Positions 46,397 through 54,921 of a DNA stretch of 64,000 nt are shown piece by piece. The notes beneath the pieces are model-generated. The model was given only the letters and a program-made list of their open reading frames with translations. It ran no database searches and was not told the DNA's origin. The DNA is taken from contig NZ_FWXV01000016.1 in NCBI RefSeq assembly GCF_900176515.1, positions 62,001 through 126,000 of the forward strand. The letters are read 5' to 3'. Source of the DNA: Kibdelosporangium aridum (GTDB lineage Bacteria; Actinomycetota; Actinomycetes; Mycobacteriales; Pseudonocardiaceae). The stretch's first letter is position 1. Every line of letters starts with the position of its first letter. A program made the position numbers and the translations under genes.

Positions 46397-49027
46397 ATGC
46401 CTGCTCGCAGGGCTCTTGTCGCAGTGTCCGCGGTACTCGCCGGTCTGGCGGTGGCCGTTCCGGCTGAAGCCGAGCAGTCGTGGACGGTGAGCGGGCGCCA
46501 TGGCCTGACCGCGACCGTCTCGGCCGATGGCGCCGAAGGCCGGGTCTCGCTGGCGGTGAACCGGGCCGGGCGGACAGTGCTGGCGCCCAGTCCGGTGGGG
46601 ATCACCACCGAGCATGTTGACTTGTCAAAAGGACTGCGGTTGCTCCGGCGGTCGAGCGGGCCGGTGGTCGAACACTACAACACCAAGGCCGGTAAGCAAC
46701 TGTCCCGAATGTCGGTTATGACCGAATCTCGGTTCACCTTCGAAGGGGCAGGTGGAGCGCGATTCGACCTTGTGGTGCGGGTTTCCCGGGACGGGGTGGC
46801 GTACCGGTACTCGCTACCGCGCTCGTACGGCGCGATTCTCGGTGAGACGTCGGCGTTCCATGTGCCCGCGGGTAGTACGGCATGGCTGGCCAAGTACCGA
46901 CGTGACTACGAGAACCCTTTTCTGAAAACGACTTCCGACACGGCTGAGCCCGCCGAGTACATGCACCCGGCCTTGTTCGAGACCGGGGGAACGTACCTGC
47001 ACATCACCGAGTCCGATGTGGATGGACGGCATTCCGGCGCCCGCCTGGTGCACGAGGGCGGCGGTGTGTACCGGATCAAGTACTGGGACGAGAAAGTCCA
47101 GGCCGCGGGGCCGGTCGACACCGCGTGGCGGACGATGATCATCGGCGATCTGCCGACCGTGACGTCATCGACACTGGTCGACGACCTGGCCACGCCGAGC
47201 AAGGTGCGGGACACGTCGTGGATCAAGCCGGGCAAGGTGTTCTGGAGCTGGCTTGCCGGTGGCCGGGAAGCCGGGCAGAGCCTGGCGATGCAGAAGACGT
47301 ACGTCGACTACGCGGCCGCGCACGGCTGGCCGTACGTCCTGGTCGACGCCGGGTGGTACTTCGACCCGAACTGGGACTACGACCCGGCCTGGGAGACCAC
47401 GAGCTGGATCCCGCAACTCGTGGACTACGCCCGTGCTCGCGGAGTGCAGGTCCAGACATGGGTGCACTACGACGAACTCGACACCGCCGAGGAGCGGGCC
47501 ACGCGGCTGGCGCTGTTCGAGCGGTGGGGCGTGGCCGGACTGAAGATCGACTTCATGGACTCCGACGGCCAGGACCGGTATCGCTGGTACGACCAGATCC
47601 TGGCGGAGACCGCGAAACACCACCTGACGGTCAACTTCCACGGATCCACCATCCCGCACGGCATCCAGCGCACCTGGCCGCACGTGATGACGATGGAAGG
47701 CGTGCACGGCGGCGAGAAGTCCAGCGGCCTGACCACAAGTCACCTGACTGCCCTGCCGTTCACGCGCAACGTCCCTGGTTCGATGGACTACACCCCGATG
47801 GCATGGCACAGGCCGTCCCGCACGACCTCCGACGCGCATGAGCTGGCGTTGGCGGTGTTGTTCGAGTCCGGGATGCAGAACTTCGCGGGCCGAGTCGAGG
47901 ACTACCAGGCCCGTCCGGAGGCGGAACGGTTCCTCGACCAGGTTCCGGCCGCGTGGAACGAGACCCGCCTGCTAGCCGGGCGCCCCGGGGAAAGCGTGGT
48001 GCTGGCCCGCCGAAGCGGCGACCGGTGGTTCATCGGCGGCGGATTCTCCGGTGAGGCAAGGACTGTCGACGTTCCCCTGGGCATTTCGCAAGGCCGGTGG
48101 CTGGTCGACATCGTGCGGGACGGTCTCGTCCGTGAACAACGAGTGCTGTCCTCTGGCGAGAAACTGACGCTGGATGTGCTGAAGGACGGCGGTTTCGCGG
48201 CGATCGCGTGCCGTTGGCGGCCGGGCATCGCCACTTGCGACCAGCCAGTGTCCAAAGTCCCGAGCACGACCGTGACCGCGACTCCGAGCGTGAAAACCAA
48301 CCCGGGCAAGGCATTCGAGATCACGGGGAAGTTCACCGTGGACAGCCCGGTCTCGGGAGTCTCGCTGCTGCCAAGGGTTCCGGACGGCTGGACGATCAGC
48401 GGCCCGGCCGTCACGGCCAGGGACCTGAAGCCGGGCGAGGAGCTGACCGGGACGTGGACCCTGACGGCACCCGACACGGCCGGATACTTCGACATCCCGG
48501 TGGTGGCCACGTTCCGGGAAGGCGAAGACGAACAAGTCAGCCGGGTGCACGTGTGGAAGCCGTTGCCCGCAGGCTGGTCCTACCTGAGTGATCTGCCCTT
48601 CACCGGCCAGAACGGAGACGGCCCGATCGAACGTGACCTCGCCAACGGTGGCGCGGCCGCAGGCGACGGCAGGCCGATCGCGATCCGGCGCACCCCGTAC
48701 GGCAAAGGCCTTGGCACACACGCCAATGCCACGATCGAGTTCACGCTCGATGGGCGCTGTACCGAATTCGCGGCCACCGTAGGCGTCGACGACGAAGCCG
48801 GCCTGGATGTCGCCCGGCAGCGCGTCGGTGGAACCGTGACATTCGGTGTCTCCGGCGATGGACAGTCCCTTGTGGACACTGATGTGCTCGGTGTCCGGGC
48901 GGCACCCCGAACGCTGACGGCCGACATCACGGGTGTCCGGACCATGACGTTGCGGGTGAACGACGGCGGCGACGGTACCCAGAACGATCACGCGTCCTGG
49001 GGAGATGCCCGCGTCAAGTGTGGTTGA
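46397..49027 (+). CDS. secreted glycoside hydrolase family 97 with C-terminal NPCBM domain
   Basis: An 876-residue exported enzyme. Signal peptide 'ALVAVSAVLAGLAVAVPAEA'. The GH97 N-terminal beta-super-sandwich includes 'RVSRDGVAYRYSLPRSYG'; the catalytic barrel has 'GWPYVLVDAGWYF', 'WGVAGLKIDFMDSDGQDRYR' (Asp nucleophile region of retaining members) and 'LTVNFHGSTIPHGIQRTWPH'. Residues ~610-720 form an Ig-like/NEW3 domain; the last ~140 residues are an NPCBM carbohydrate-binding domain ('RRTPYGKGLGTHANATIEFT'). It is probably an alpha-galactosidase or alpha-glucosidase. ATG 46397 has GGGGAG upstream. Divergent from the stalk protein. Confidence 0.93.
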   Translation: MPARRALVAVSAVLAGLAVAVPAEAEQSWTVSGRHGLTATVSADGAEGRVSLAVNRAGRTVLAPSPVGITTEHVDLSKGLRLLRRSSGPVVEHYNTKAGKQLSRMSVMTESRFTFEGAGGARFDLVVRVSRDGVAYRYSLPRSYGAILGETSAFHVPAGSTAWLAKYRRDYENPFLKTTSDTAEPAEYMHPALFETGGTYLHITESDVDGRHSGARLVHEGGGVYRIKYWDEKVQAAGPVDTAWRTMIIGDLPTVTSSTLVDDLATPSKVRDTSWIKPGKVFWSWLAGGREAGQSLAMQKTYVDYAAAHGWPYVLVDAGWYFDPNWDYDPAWETTSWIPQLVDYARARGVQVQTWVHYDELDTAEERATRLALFERWGVAGLKIDFMDSDGQDRYRWYDQILAETAKHHLTVNFHGSTIPHGIQRTWPHVMTMEGVHGGEKSSGLTTSHLTALPFTRNVPGSMDYTPMAWHRPSRTTSDAHELALAVLFESGMQNFAGRVEDYQARPEAERFLDQVPAAWNETRLLAGRPGESVVLARRSGDRWFIGGGFSGEARTVDVPLGISQGRWLVDIVRDGLVREQRVLSSGEKLTLDVLKDGGFAAIACRWRPGIATCDQPVSKVPSTTVTATPSVKTNPGKAFEITGKFTVDSPVSGVSLLPRVPDGWTISGPAVTARDLKPGEELTGTWTLTAPDTAGYFDIPVVATFREGEDEQVSRVHVWKPLPAGWSYLSDLPFTGQNGDGPIERDLANGGAAAGDGRPIAIRRTPYGKGLGTHANATIEFTLDGRCTEFAATVGVDDEAGLDVARQRVGGTVTFGVSGDGQSLVDTDVLGVRAAPRTLTADITGVRTMTLRVNDGGDGTQNDHASWGDARVKCG

Positions 49028-49056
49028 AGCCATGCCCGGCTGTGGTATTCAGAACC

Positions 49057-50652
49057 ATGCGGGACATCGAAGCGGTCGACGCGGTGGTGATCGGGTCGGG
49101 CCCGAACGGCCTGGTCGCGGCCAACATTCTGGCCGATTCGGGCTGGTCGGTGCTGGTATTGGAGGCGGCCGACGAGCCGGGTGGCGCGGTGCGCACCGGC
49201 GAGATCACCGCCCCCGGGTTCCGCAACGATCTGTTCAGCGCGTTCTACCCGCTCGGTGCCGCGTCGCCGGTGATGGCCGGACTGGAGCTGGAACGGTACG
49301 GCTTGCGCTGGCGGCACGCGCCGGAAGTCCTCGCGCACGTGTTGCCGGACGACCGGGCGGTCCTGCTTTCCCGTGACCTGAACACCACCGCGAAGTCGCT
49401 CGAGACGTTCGCCCCACGCGACGGTGACGTGTGGCGCGCGGAATTCGCCAAGTGGCAACGCGTCCGCGACCACTTGCTGAACGCGATCACCCGCCCGTTC
49501 CCGCCGGTTCGTGCCGCGGGCGGACTGGCGCGCACGCTGGGCCCGGCGGACATGCTCAGGTTCGTCCGGATGGCCACGCTGCCGGTGCGCAGGCTCGGTC
49601 AGGAGTGGTTCGAGGGCGAAGGCGCGAAGGTTCTGCTCGCGGGCAACGCGATGCACACCGACCTGGGTCCCGACCAGGCGGCGAGCGGCATGTTCGGCTG
49701 GCTGCTGAGCATGCTCGGGCAGGAGATCGGGTTTCCGGTCCCGGAAGGTGGCGCGGGCTGCCTGACCGATGCGTTGGTCACCCGCCTGACCGAACGCGGT
49801 GGCCGGGTCGAATGCGGCAGGCGCGTCACCAAGGTGCTGCTCGCCGGAAACACCGCTGTCGGTGTGCAGGATGTGCACGGCGAACTCGTGCGTGCGGCGC
49901 GTGCGGTCCTCGCTGATGTTCCGGCGCCGTTGCTGTACCTGGATTTGGTCGGCGAGGAGCACTTGCCGGACCGGTTGGTGTCCGACCTGGAACACTTCGA
50001 ATGGGACGACGCGACGGTCAAGGTGGACTGGGCGTTGACCGGTCCGGTGCCGTGGATCGCGCAGGAAGCCGTGCTGGCAGGCACGATTCACCTCGGCGGT
50101 GACGTCGACGGGCTCGCCGGCATCAGCAACGACCTGGCGTGCGGCCGGGTTCCTCGCAACCCGTTCCTGCTGATCGGCCAGATGACCACGACCGACCCGA
50201 CCCGCTCACCCGCGGGAACCGAGTCGATGTGGGCGTACACGCACGTGCCCAGGGGACAGCAGTGGACAGCCGACCGGCTCAAGCGGCGCGCGGACCGGAT
50301 CGAGCAAGTGATCGAAAAACACGCGCCCGGCTTCCGTGACCTGATCAAGGCTCGCGCCATCACCGGCCCGGCGGAGTTGCAGGAGCGCAACCCCAGCCTG
50401 GTGGACGGCGCGATCAACCAGGGCACCTCGGCGATCCACCAAGAGCTGGTCTTCCGCCCAGTGCCGGGAACTGGACGAGCGGACACCCCGATCGACCGCC
50501 TCTTCCTGGCCGGTGCCTCGGCTCATCCGGGCGGCGCGGTACATGGCGCGGCGGGTGCGAACGCGGCACGCGCTGCGTTGGCTCGCGGCAAGTGGACCGG
50601 CGGCGCGTACCTGGCCATGAACAGAGCCCTCAACCGGATCCTGTACCAGTGA
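49057..50652 (+). CDS. FAD-dependent oxidoreductase (phytoene desaturase/PYROXD2-like)
   Basis: A 531-residue flavoprotein. The FAD dinucleotide fold is 'DAVVIGSGPNGLVAANILAD' (~8-27), followed by 'VLVLEAADEPGGAVRTGEIT'. The C-terminal FAD motif is 'DRLFLAGASAHPGGAVHGAA'. It belongs to the phytoene-desaturase-like group that includes PYROXD2; no carotenoid genes are adjacent, so carotenoid synthesis is not indicated. The stop overlaps the next GTG (GTGA), linking it to the epimerase gene. ATG 49057 is placed just before the Rossmann fold. Confidence 0.9.
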   Translation: MRDIEAVDAVVIGSGPNGLVAANILADSGWSVLVLEAADEPGGAVRTGEITAPGFRNDLFSAFYPLGAASPVMAGLELERYGLRWRHAPEVLAHVLPDDRAVLLSRDLNTTAKSLETFAPRDGDVWRAEFAKWQRVRDHLLNAITRPFPPVRAAGGLARTLGPADMLRFVRMATLPVRRLGQEWFEGEGAKVLLAGNAMHTDLGPDQAASGMFGWLLSMLGQEIGFPVPEGGAGCLTDALVTRLTERGGRVECGRRVTKVLLAGNTAVGVQDVHGELVRAARAVLADVPAPLLYLDLVGEEHLPDRLVSDLEHFEWDDATVKVDWALTGPVPWIAQEAVLAGTIHLGGDVDGLAGISNDLACGRVPRNPFLLIGQMTTTDPTRSPAGTESMWAYTHVPRGQQWTADRLKRRADRIEQVIEKHAPGFRDLIKARAITGPAELQERNPSLVDGAINQGTSAIHQELVFRPVPGTGRADTPIDRLFLAGASAHPGGAVHGAAGANAARAALARGKWTGGAYLAMNRALNRILYQ

Positions 50653-51659
50653 AGGTCGTCATCACCGGCGCGAGCGGCAATATCGGCACCGCTCTGCTGC
50701 GTGACGAGTCCTGGGACACCGTCATCGGACTGTCCCGTCGGCGACCAGAGAACACGACACTGCCGTACGTCGAATGCGACATCGGCGGCTCCACGGCGGT
50801 TGCTCAGCTGACGGAAGCCTGCGCGGGTGCCGATGTCGTCGTGCACCTCGCGTGGGCGGTACATCCGCGCAGCAGCGACCCGGACATGCGGCGTACCAAC
50901 CTCGACGGAACGACCAACCTGTTGCGTGCGGTGGTCGCCGCCGGTGTGCCGCACCTGGTGTGCGCTTCGTCAGTCGCCGCGTACGCATCGGCGGACCGTC
51001 GGCAATTCGTCACCGAGGACTGGCCGTGCGACGGGGTCGAGGACAGTGCGTACAGCCGGGGCAAGTCCGTGCTGGAATCGCAGCTCGACACGTTCGAGCA
51101 CCGGCACCCTGCGGTCAAAGTGGCCCGGATCAGACCCTGCGGCGTGGTGCAAGCGGGTGCCGCGGCGAAGTTCCGGGAATGGCTGCTCAGCCCGTTGATA
51201 CCGGTGACGCTGCTCGGCAGGAGCTGGCTGCCCGTTCCGCTCTGGAACGGCATGCGGCTGCAGCTCGTCCACTCCGAAGACGTCGCCAGTGCGCTGCGGC
51301 TGATCGTGCAGTCCGGCGCGACGGGCGCGTTCAACCTGGCTGCGGAGCCGGTGCTGGACGCCGACGAGGTCGCGCACCGGTTTGGCGGCAGGCGAGTGCC
51401 CGTGCCGCTCGGCGTTCTCACCTCGGCCGCATGGGCGACGTGGCGGCTGGGGCTGCAACCGCTGCACCCCGGCTGGATCCGGCTGGCCGATCGTGCGTCC
51501 CTCGTGGACTCGACGAAAGCGCGGACCGAGTTGGGGTGGACCGCCCGGCACGACGCGGCAAGCACACTGGACGAACTCGTCGACGCGATGCGGTCACTTG
51601 GCCGAGCGTCGTACCGGATCCGGCCGGGGCGGCCGAGCCACCAGAGTCAGTCGCCGTGA
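50649..51659 (+). CDS. NAD-dependent epimerase/dehydratase family protein
   Basis: A 336-residue extended SDR. 'VVITGASGNIGTALL' is the NAD site; 'VVVHLAWAVHPRSSDPDMRR' and 'LVCASSVAAYASADR' follow, and the Tyr-x3-Lys catalytic pair is in 'SAYSRGKSVLESQL'. The C-terminal region 'VDSTKARTELGWTARHDAAS' is typical of sugar-nucleotide-type epimerases, though many such proteins act on other substrates. It is coupled to the flavoprotein gene. The 3' end overlaps the convergent SRPBCC gene by 13 nt. Confidence 0.88.
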   Translation: MKVVITGASGNIGTALLRDESWDTVIGLSRRRPENTTLPYVECDIGGSTAVAQLTEACAGADVVVHLAWAVHPRSSDPDMRRTNLDGTTNLLRAVVAAGVPHLVCASSVAAYASADRRQFVTEDWPCDGVEDSAYSRGKSVLESQLDTFEHRHPAVKVARIRPCGVVQAGAAAKFREWLLSPLIPVTLLGRSWLPVPLWNGMRLQLVHSEDVASALRLIVQSGATGAFNLAAEPVLDADEVAHRFGGRRVPVPLGVLTSAAWATWRLGLQPLHPGWIRLADRASLVDSTKARTELGWTARHDAASTLDELVDAMRSLGRASYRIRPGRPSHQSQSP

Positions 51660-52099
51660 CGTTTGGCCCGGCCTGCCGCGAGGTCGCACAAGCGGCTGAG
51701 CGACTCGCGGTTGCGCGGGCCGAGCAGTGCCGCCTCGACCGGGCCGGGAACCAGACGGCCGAAGCCGCTCATGCCGTGCTCGGTCATCGTCACCTCGGTC
51801 TCGCTGGGGCCGATCGCTTTGAGGTCAAGGCGGATCCGGGCAGAGCCGAACGGCCACAGCTTCGCCTCCATGTCGAGCATGGCAGGCGGTTCGACGGCAC
51901 GGACCACCGTGATGTCGTGTCCGACCAAAGGCCAGATGCCCACGCTGTGGTGCAGCCGTGTGCCTTCGGCCGGCCACTTGTCGTCGACGTCGCGGATGTG
52001 CGACGCACCGACCACCCAACAGACGTACAGCCAGCCGTCGGCCAGCACTTCCCACACGTGCTCGCGGGCGGCCGACACGGTCATACGGACCTCGCTCAC
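51647..52099 (-). CDS. SRPBCC (START/Bet v1-like) family protein
   Basis: A 150-residue ligand-binding protein: 'VRMTVSAAREHVWEVLADGW', 'VGASHIRDVDDKWPAEGTRL' and 'HHSVGIWPLVGHDITVVRAV' are the usual actinobacterial SRPBCC pattern. These proteins bind hydrophobic ligands or act in polyketide and lipid metabolism. The GTG start at 52099 overlaps the upstream gene's stop (GTGA). Confidence 0.9.
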   Translation of the reverse strand: MSEVRMTVSAAREHVWEVLADGWLYVCWVVGASHIRDVDDKWPAEGTRLHHSVGIWPLVGHDITVVRAVEPPAMLDMEAKLWPFGSARIRLDLKAIGPSETEVTMTEHGMSGFGRLVPGPVEAALLGPRNRESLSRLCDLAAGRAKRHGD

Positions 52100-52587
52100 G
52101 ACGTCCTCCCGTTTCTGAACGCCTCGGTGCCGGCCAGAGCCCGGAACGGTTCGAGGATTTGACGTTGGGCTTCGGCGCGTTCGATCAGCGCGTCGAAATC
52201 CACCTCCGGTATCCGGTCGGCCAGTCCGGCCTGGTCACGCAACGTCGCCCACAGTTGCTTCTTGCCAAGCAGGCCCATGGTCAGGAACTCCAGTTCGACG
52301 AACCGGCTCAGCGGCGAGTACGAGGTCAGGCTGCCGTTGAGCTTCAACCGGCCGAGTCGTTCCGCGGCTGCGGCCAGGCCGACCTTGAGAGGGTTCATCG
52401 GGACGCCGACGCGCCGCATGATCTCCCGGAAGGTCTCGACATCCTCGCTGATGCCCTGTGCGACGTCGGCCAGCGCGTCACCGAACTCCGTGCCCCGGTT
52501 GGCGCGTTGCGATCGCCGGGCCAGATCGCGCCACAGCACACCCATGGCCAGTTGGTCGTTGAGGTAGATCCCTAGGAAGTTGTTCAC
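52096..52587 (-). CDS. conserved actinobacterial hypothetical protein
   Basis: A 163-residue, largely helical protein beginning 'NNFLGIYLNDQLAMGVLWRD'. Further features: 'GTEFGDALADVAQGISEDVE', 'RVGVPMNPLKVGLAAAAERL', 'GRLKLNGSLTSYSPLSRFVE' and 'LEFLTMGLLGKKQLWATLRD'. This is a widespread, uncharacterised actinobacterial family with ferritin-like or all-helical character; I know no function. GTG 52587 fits the conserved N-terminus, with only a weak ribosome-binding site. It is coupled to the SRPBCC gene. Confidence 0.78.
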   Translation of the reverse strand: MNNFLGIYLNDQLAMGVLWRDLARRSQRANRGTEFGDALADVAQGISEDVETFREIMRRVGVPMNPLKVGLAAAAERLGRLKLNGSLTSYSPLSRFVELEFLTMGLLGKKQLWATLRDQAGLADRIPEVDFDALIERAEAQRQILEPFRALAGTEAFRNGRTS

Positions 52588-52665
52588 ACCGAAGGGGGTA
52601 CCCGTCCTGCGGCTGGGCACGCGGGGTGTCGGTTTGCCGGGTTGACCGGCGGGTATTTCATTGCA

Positions 52666-53409
52666 ATGTGGACACTGCTGCAGCCGCGATCCCGTTCGCG
52701 GGAAAGAGTTTTGGACGCTGTGGCAGGGGTACGCGAACTGTTTCGTGAGCCCGTATGGCGTGTCGCCGATCCCGAGCAGGGCTGTGGGGTCGGCGTTGTG
52801 CTTGTTCCGGGGTTTGGTTTCCCCGACTCGAGTCTCGCGCTGACCAGCAAGTGGCTCGCCGCCCGCGGGTACCGGCCGATCGGTGCGCGGATCGGGTTCA
52901 ACGTCGGCTGCACCACCGATCTGGTCGGCCGGATCGCGCGACGGCTGCGGCGGCACGCCGAAAGCACTGGTGGGAAGGTGATCCTGCTCGGTCAGAGCCG
53001 CGGTGGCTGGCTCTCCCGGCTGGTGGCGTCCCGGGTGCCCGACCTGGTTCGCGGATTGGTCATGTTCGGCACGCCGGTGCTCGACCCGCTTGGCGCGAAA
53101 CCGGAATCGGTGCGTGCGGCCCGCATGTTGACCCGCCTCTCGGCCATCGGCCTGCCCGGCCTGCTTGAGGAGGACTGCTTTACCGGCCGGTGTTTCCAGA
53201 CCGCCAAGGCCGCGTTGGCGCAGCCGCTGTCGCCGGGGATCCCGGCCCTGTCGGTGTACTCCAAGACCGACGGGGTCGTGCCGTGGAGGTTGTGCCTTGA
53301 CCCGTACGCCGACTGGGCCGAGATCCACTCCAGCCACGTGGGAATGGGCGTGACTCCGGCTTTCTACCAGGTGATCGCGCCGCTGCTGGCCACGTGGACG
53401 TCGCTCTAG
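52666..53409 (+). CDS. alpha/beta hydrolase
   Basis: A 247-residue esterase/lipase-like protein. The nucleophile elbow is 'ILLGQSRGGWLSRLVASR' (Gly-Gln-Ser-Arg-Gly). The acid is likely Asp in 'LSVYSKTDGVVPWR', and the His is in 'IHSSHVGMGVTP'. 'GVVLVPGFGFPDSSLALTS' is the strand and oxyanion region. ATG 52666 is chosen ('MWTLLQP'); there is little ribosome-binding site, so a leaderless transcript is possible. The substrate is unknown. Confidence 0.85.
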   Translation: MWTLLQPRSRSRERVLDAVAGVRELFREPVWRVADPEQGCGVGVVLVPGFGFPDSSLALTSKWLAARGYRPIGARIGFNVGCTTDLVGRIARRLRRHAESTGGKVILLGQSRGGWLSRLVASRVPDLVRGLVMFGTPVLDPLGAKPESVRAARMLTRLSAIGLPGLLEEDCFTGRCFQTAKAALAQPLSPGIPALSVYSKTDGVVPWRLCLDPYADWAEIHSSHVGMGVTPAFYQVIAPLLATWTSL

Positions 53410-53567
53410 CCAGCCGGTTCCTGCCCCTTGGACTCGTGTTCGTCTACTTCGCGGTTGACCTTGCGCATCAGCTTCTTCGCGTCGACGTCCAGATCGGGTG
53501 GCTCCGGCGTGCCAGGAGAGTACGGCGGGTCCGTCGTGATCGGAGTGGATTCGTCCTGTTCAGTCAT
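53406..53567 (-). CDS. small acidic hypothetical protein
   Basis: A 53-residue protein, 'MTEQDESTPITTDPPYSPGT' at the start and a charged helix 'DVDAKKLMRKVNREVDEHES' at the end. The frame is open further upstream only as antisense to the next gene. It overlaps the hydrolase stop by 4 nt on the other strand. Composition looks protein-like, but no family is known. Start uncertain. Confidence 0.5.
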   Translation of the reverse strand: MTEQDESTPITTDPPYSPGTPEPPDLDVDAKKLMRKVNREVDEHESKGQEPAG

Positions 53568-53663
53568 GTCATGGGAGTGCCCAGTCAGCGCTGGAACACA
53601 CGTGTTTTTCGATCTCCGCGCTGGGTAGCCGGTGGATTCACCCCACCACGTTAAGGACCCCTG

Positions 53664-54836
53664 ATGACCTTCAATCCGTTGGAGCACGAGGGAATCCCAC
53701 TCGACAAACAGCTGCGGAACTGGCGTGAACTCGATGTGGCCCCGGTCGACCCGGACGACTCCGACCCGTACACCCGATGCCGGATCATCGCGCTGAACGG
53801 CATCGAAATCGAGTCGATCATGTTCAGCCACCACTTCGCCCGCGTCTGCCCGGACATGGACGTCAAACGCAAGCTGGCCGAGGTGCGCTACATCGAGGCA
53901 CAGCAACAGAAAGTGGTGAACTGGCTGCTGCCGGGCGCCGCCTCGCCACTGGAGACCACGATCGCCTACGAGCAGGTGGCCGTGGACCTGACCGCCTGGG
54001 TGGCCAGGATGGAGCCGGATCCTCAGCTCAAACAGGCCTACGAGTTCGGTGTCCTCGAAGACTTCGACCACCTGTACCGGTACGCCAACTTGTACGAGAT
54101 GATCCAGCACCGCAAGGCGGAGAAGATCGTCGACGGGCTGACCGAGGTGATTCCCGGCAGGCCCACCAGGTTCCATCACCGGCACCCGGCCGACAACGTC
54201 CGTGAACCGTACGACAAGACCGAAGCCGACCCGCTGTCGAAGCTGCACGCGTTGACGATCATGGCCGCGGAGCAGCAGACGATGAACTTCTACATGAACG
54301 TCGGCCCGCAGTACATGGAGCCGATCGCGCGCCAGCTCTACCAGGAGATCGGCCTGATCGAGGAAGAGCACGTCACCCACTACGAGTCGCTGGTCGACCC
54401 GGGCGAGACCTGGTGGGAGCGGCTGGTGAACCACGAGTACAACGAGTGCTACCTGTACTACTCGTTCATGCAGACCGAGAGCGACCCGCGGGTCAAGGTG
54501 ATCTGGGAGCTCCACCTGAACATGGAACTCGCGCACCTGCAGGCGGCGTGCGACTTGATGCGCGTGAACGACGGCAGGGAGCCCGAGGAGGTCGTGGCGC
54601 CCGAGCTGCCGGTGCCGGTCACGTTCGAACCCAACAAGCAGTACCTGCGGGAGCTGCTGGACACCCAGATCGACCTGACCACGCTGGGTGCGGGGTACGT
54701 CCGTGACGCGCACGAACGGTTCGAACGCATGCAGGAGACGGTCATGGGTGGCGAGCAGCCGCCGAGCGACGCCGTGATCGACATGCACACCGAGAAGTTC
54801 GGCACCGACTACCGCCACGAGCTGGAGCGGTCATGA
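53664..54836 (+). CDS. ferritin-like (diiron) domain protein
   Basis: A 390-residue, mostly helical protein. Two sets of ferritin-type ligands are visible: 'RYIEAQQQKVVNWLLP' with 'TTIAYEQVAVDLTAWVARME', and 'IGLIEEEHVTHYESLVDP' (Glu-Glu-x2-His) with 'LHLNMELAHLQAACDL' (Glu-x2-His). This suggests one or two dimetal sites. Probably a ferritin-like oxidoreductase or iron/oxygen handling protein. It is joined through a short insert (54833-54916) to a two-domain hemerythrin gene, which also binds a diiron site, supporting a shared role in oxygen, NO or iron stress. Confidence 0.82.
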   Translation: MTFNPLEHEGIPLDKQLRNWRELDVAPVDPDDSDPYTRCRIIALNGIEIESIMFSHHFARVCPDMDVKRKLAEVRYIEAQQQKVVNWLLPGAASPLETTIAYEQVAVDLTAWVARMEPDPQLKQAYEFGVLEDFDHLYRYANLYEMIQHRKAEKIVDGLTEVIPGRPTRFHHRHPADNVREPYDKTEADPLSKLHALTIMAAEQQTMNFYMNVGPQYMEPIARQLYQEIGLIEEEHVTHYESLVDPGETWWERLVNHEYNECYLYYSFMQTESDPRVKVIWELHLNMELAHLQAACDLMRVNDGREPEEVVAPELPVPVTFEPNKQYLRELLDTQIDLTTLGAGYVRDAHERFERMQETVMGGEQPPSDAVIDMHTEKFGTDYRHELERS

Positions 54837-54921
54837 GCGAGCTTGCGAGCGAATCATTCAGCACAGGGCGCCCGCTCATGCGACGCAGAGCGACCAACAG
54901 CGAGGAGTGGGCATGAGCGAG
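54832..54921 (+). repeat. MIRU-like insert with coupled mini-ORF between two operon genes
   Basis: The 10-mer CATGAGCGAG occurs at 54832-54841 and again at 54912-54921, bracketing an 80-bp step. The insert contains a 27-codon ORF (54833-54916) whose ATG overlaps the stop of the upstream gene (ATGA) and whose TGA overlaps the ATG of the hemerythrin gene (ATGA). This is the same logic as mycobacterial MIRU elements, which keep translation coupled across an insertion. The peptide begins 'MSELASESFSTGRPLMRRRA'. Confidence 0.7.

Noticed and set aside
48990..50091. Minus-strand ORF over the flavoprotein gene
   Set aside because: Antisense shadow; the plus strand encodes a clear FAD-binding protein with both terminal motifs.
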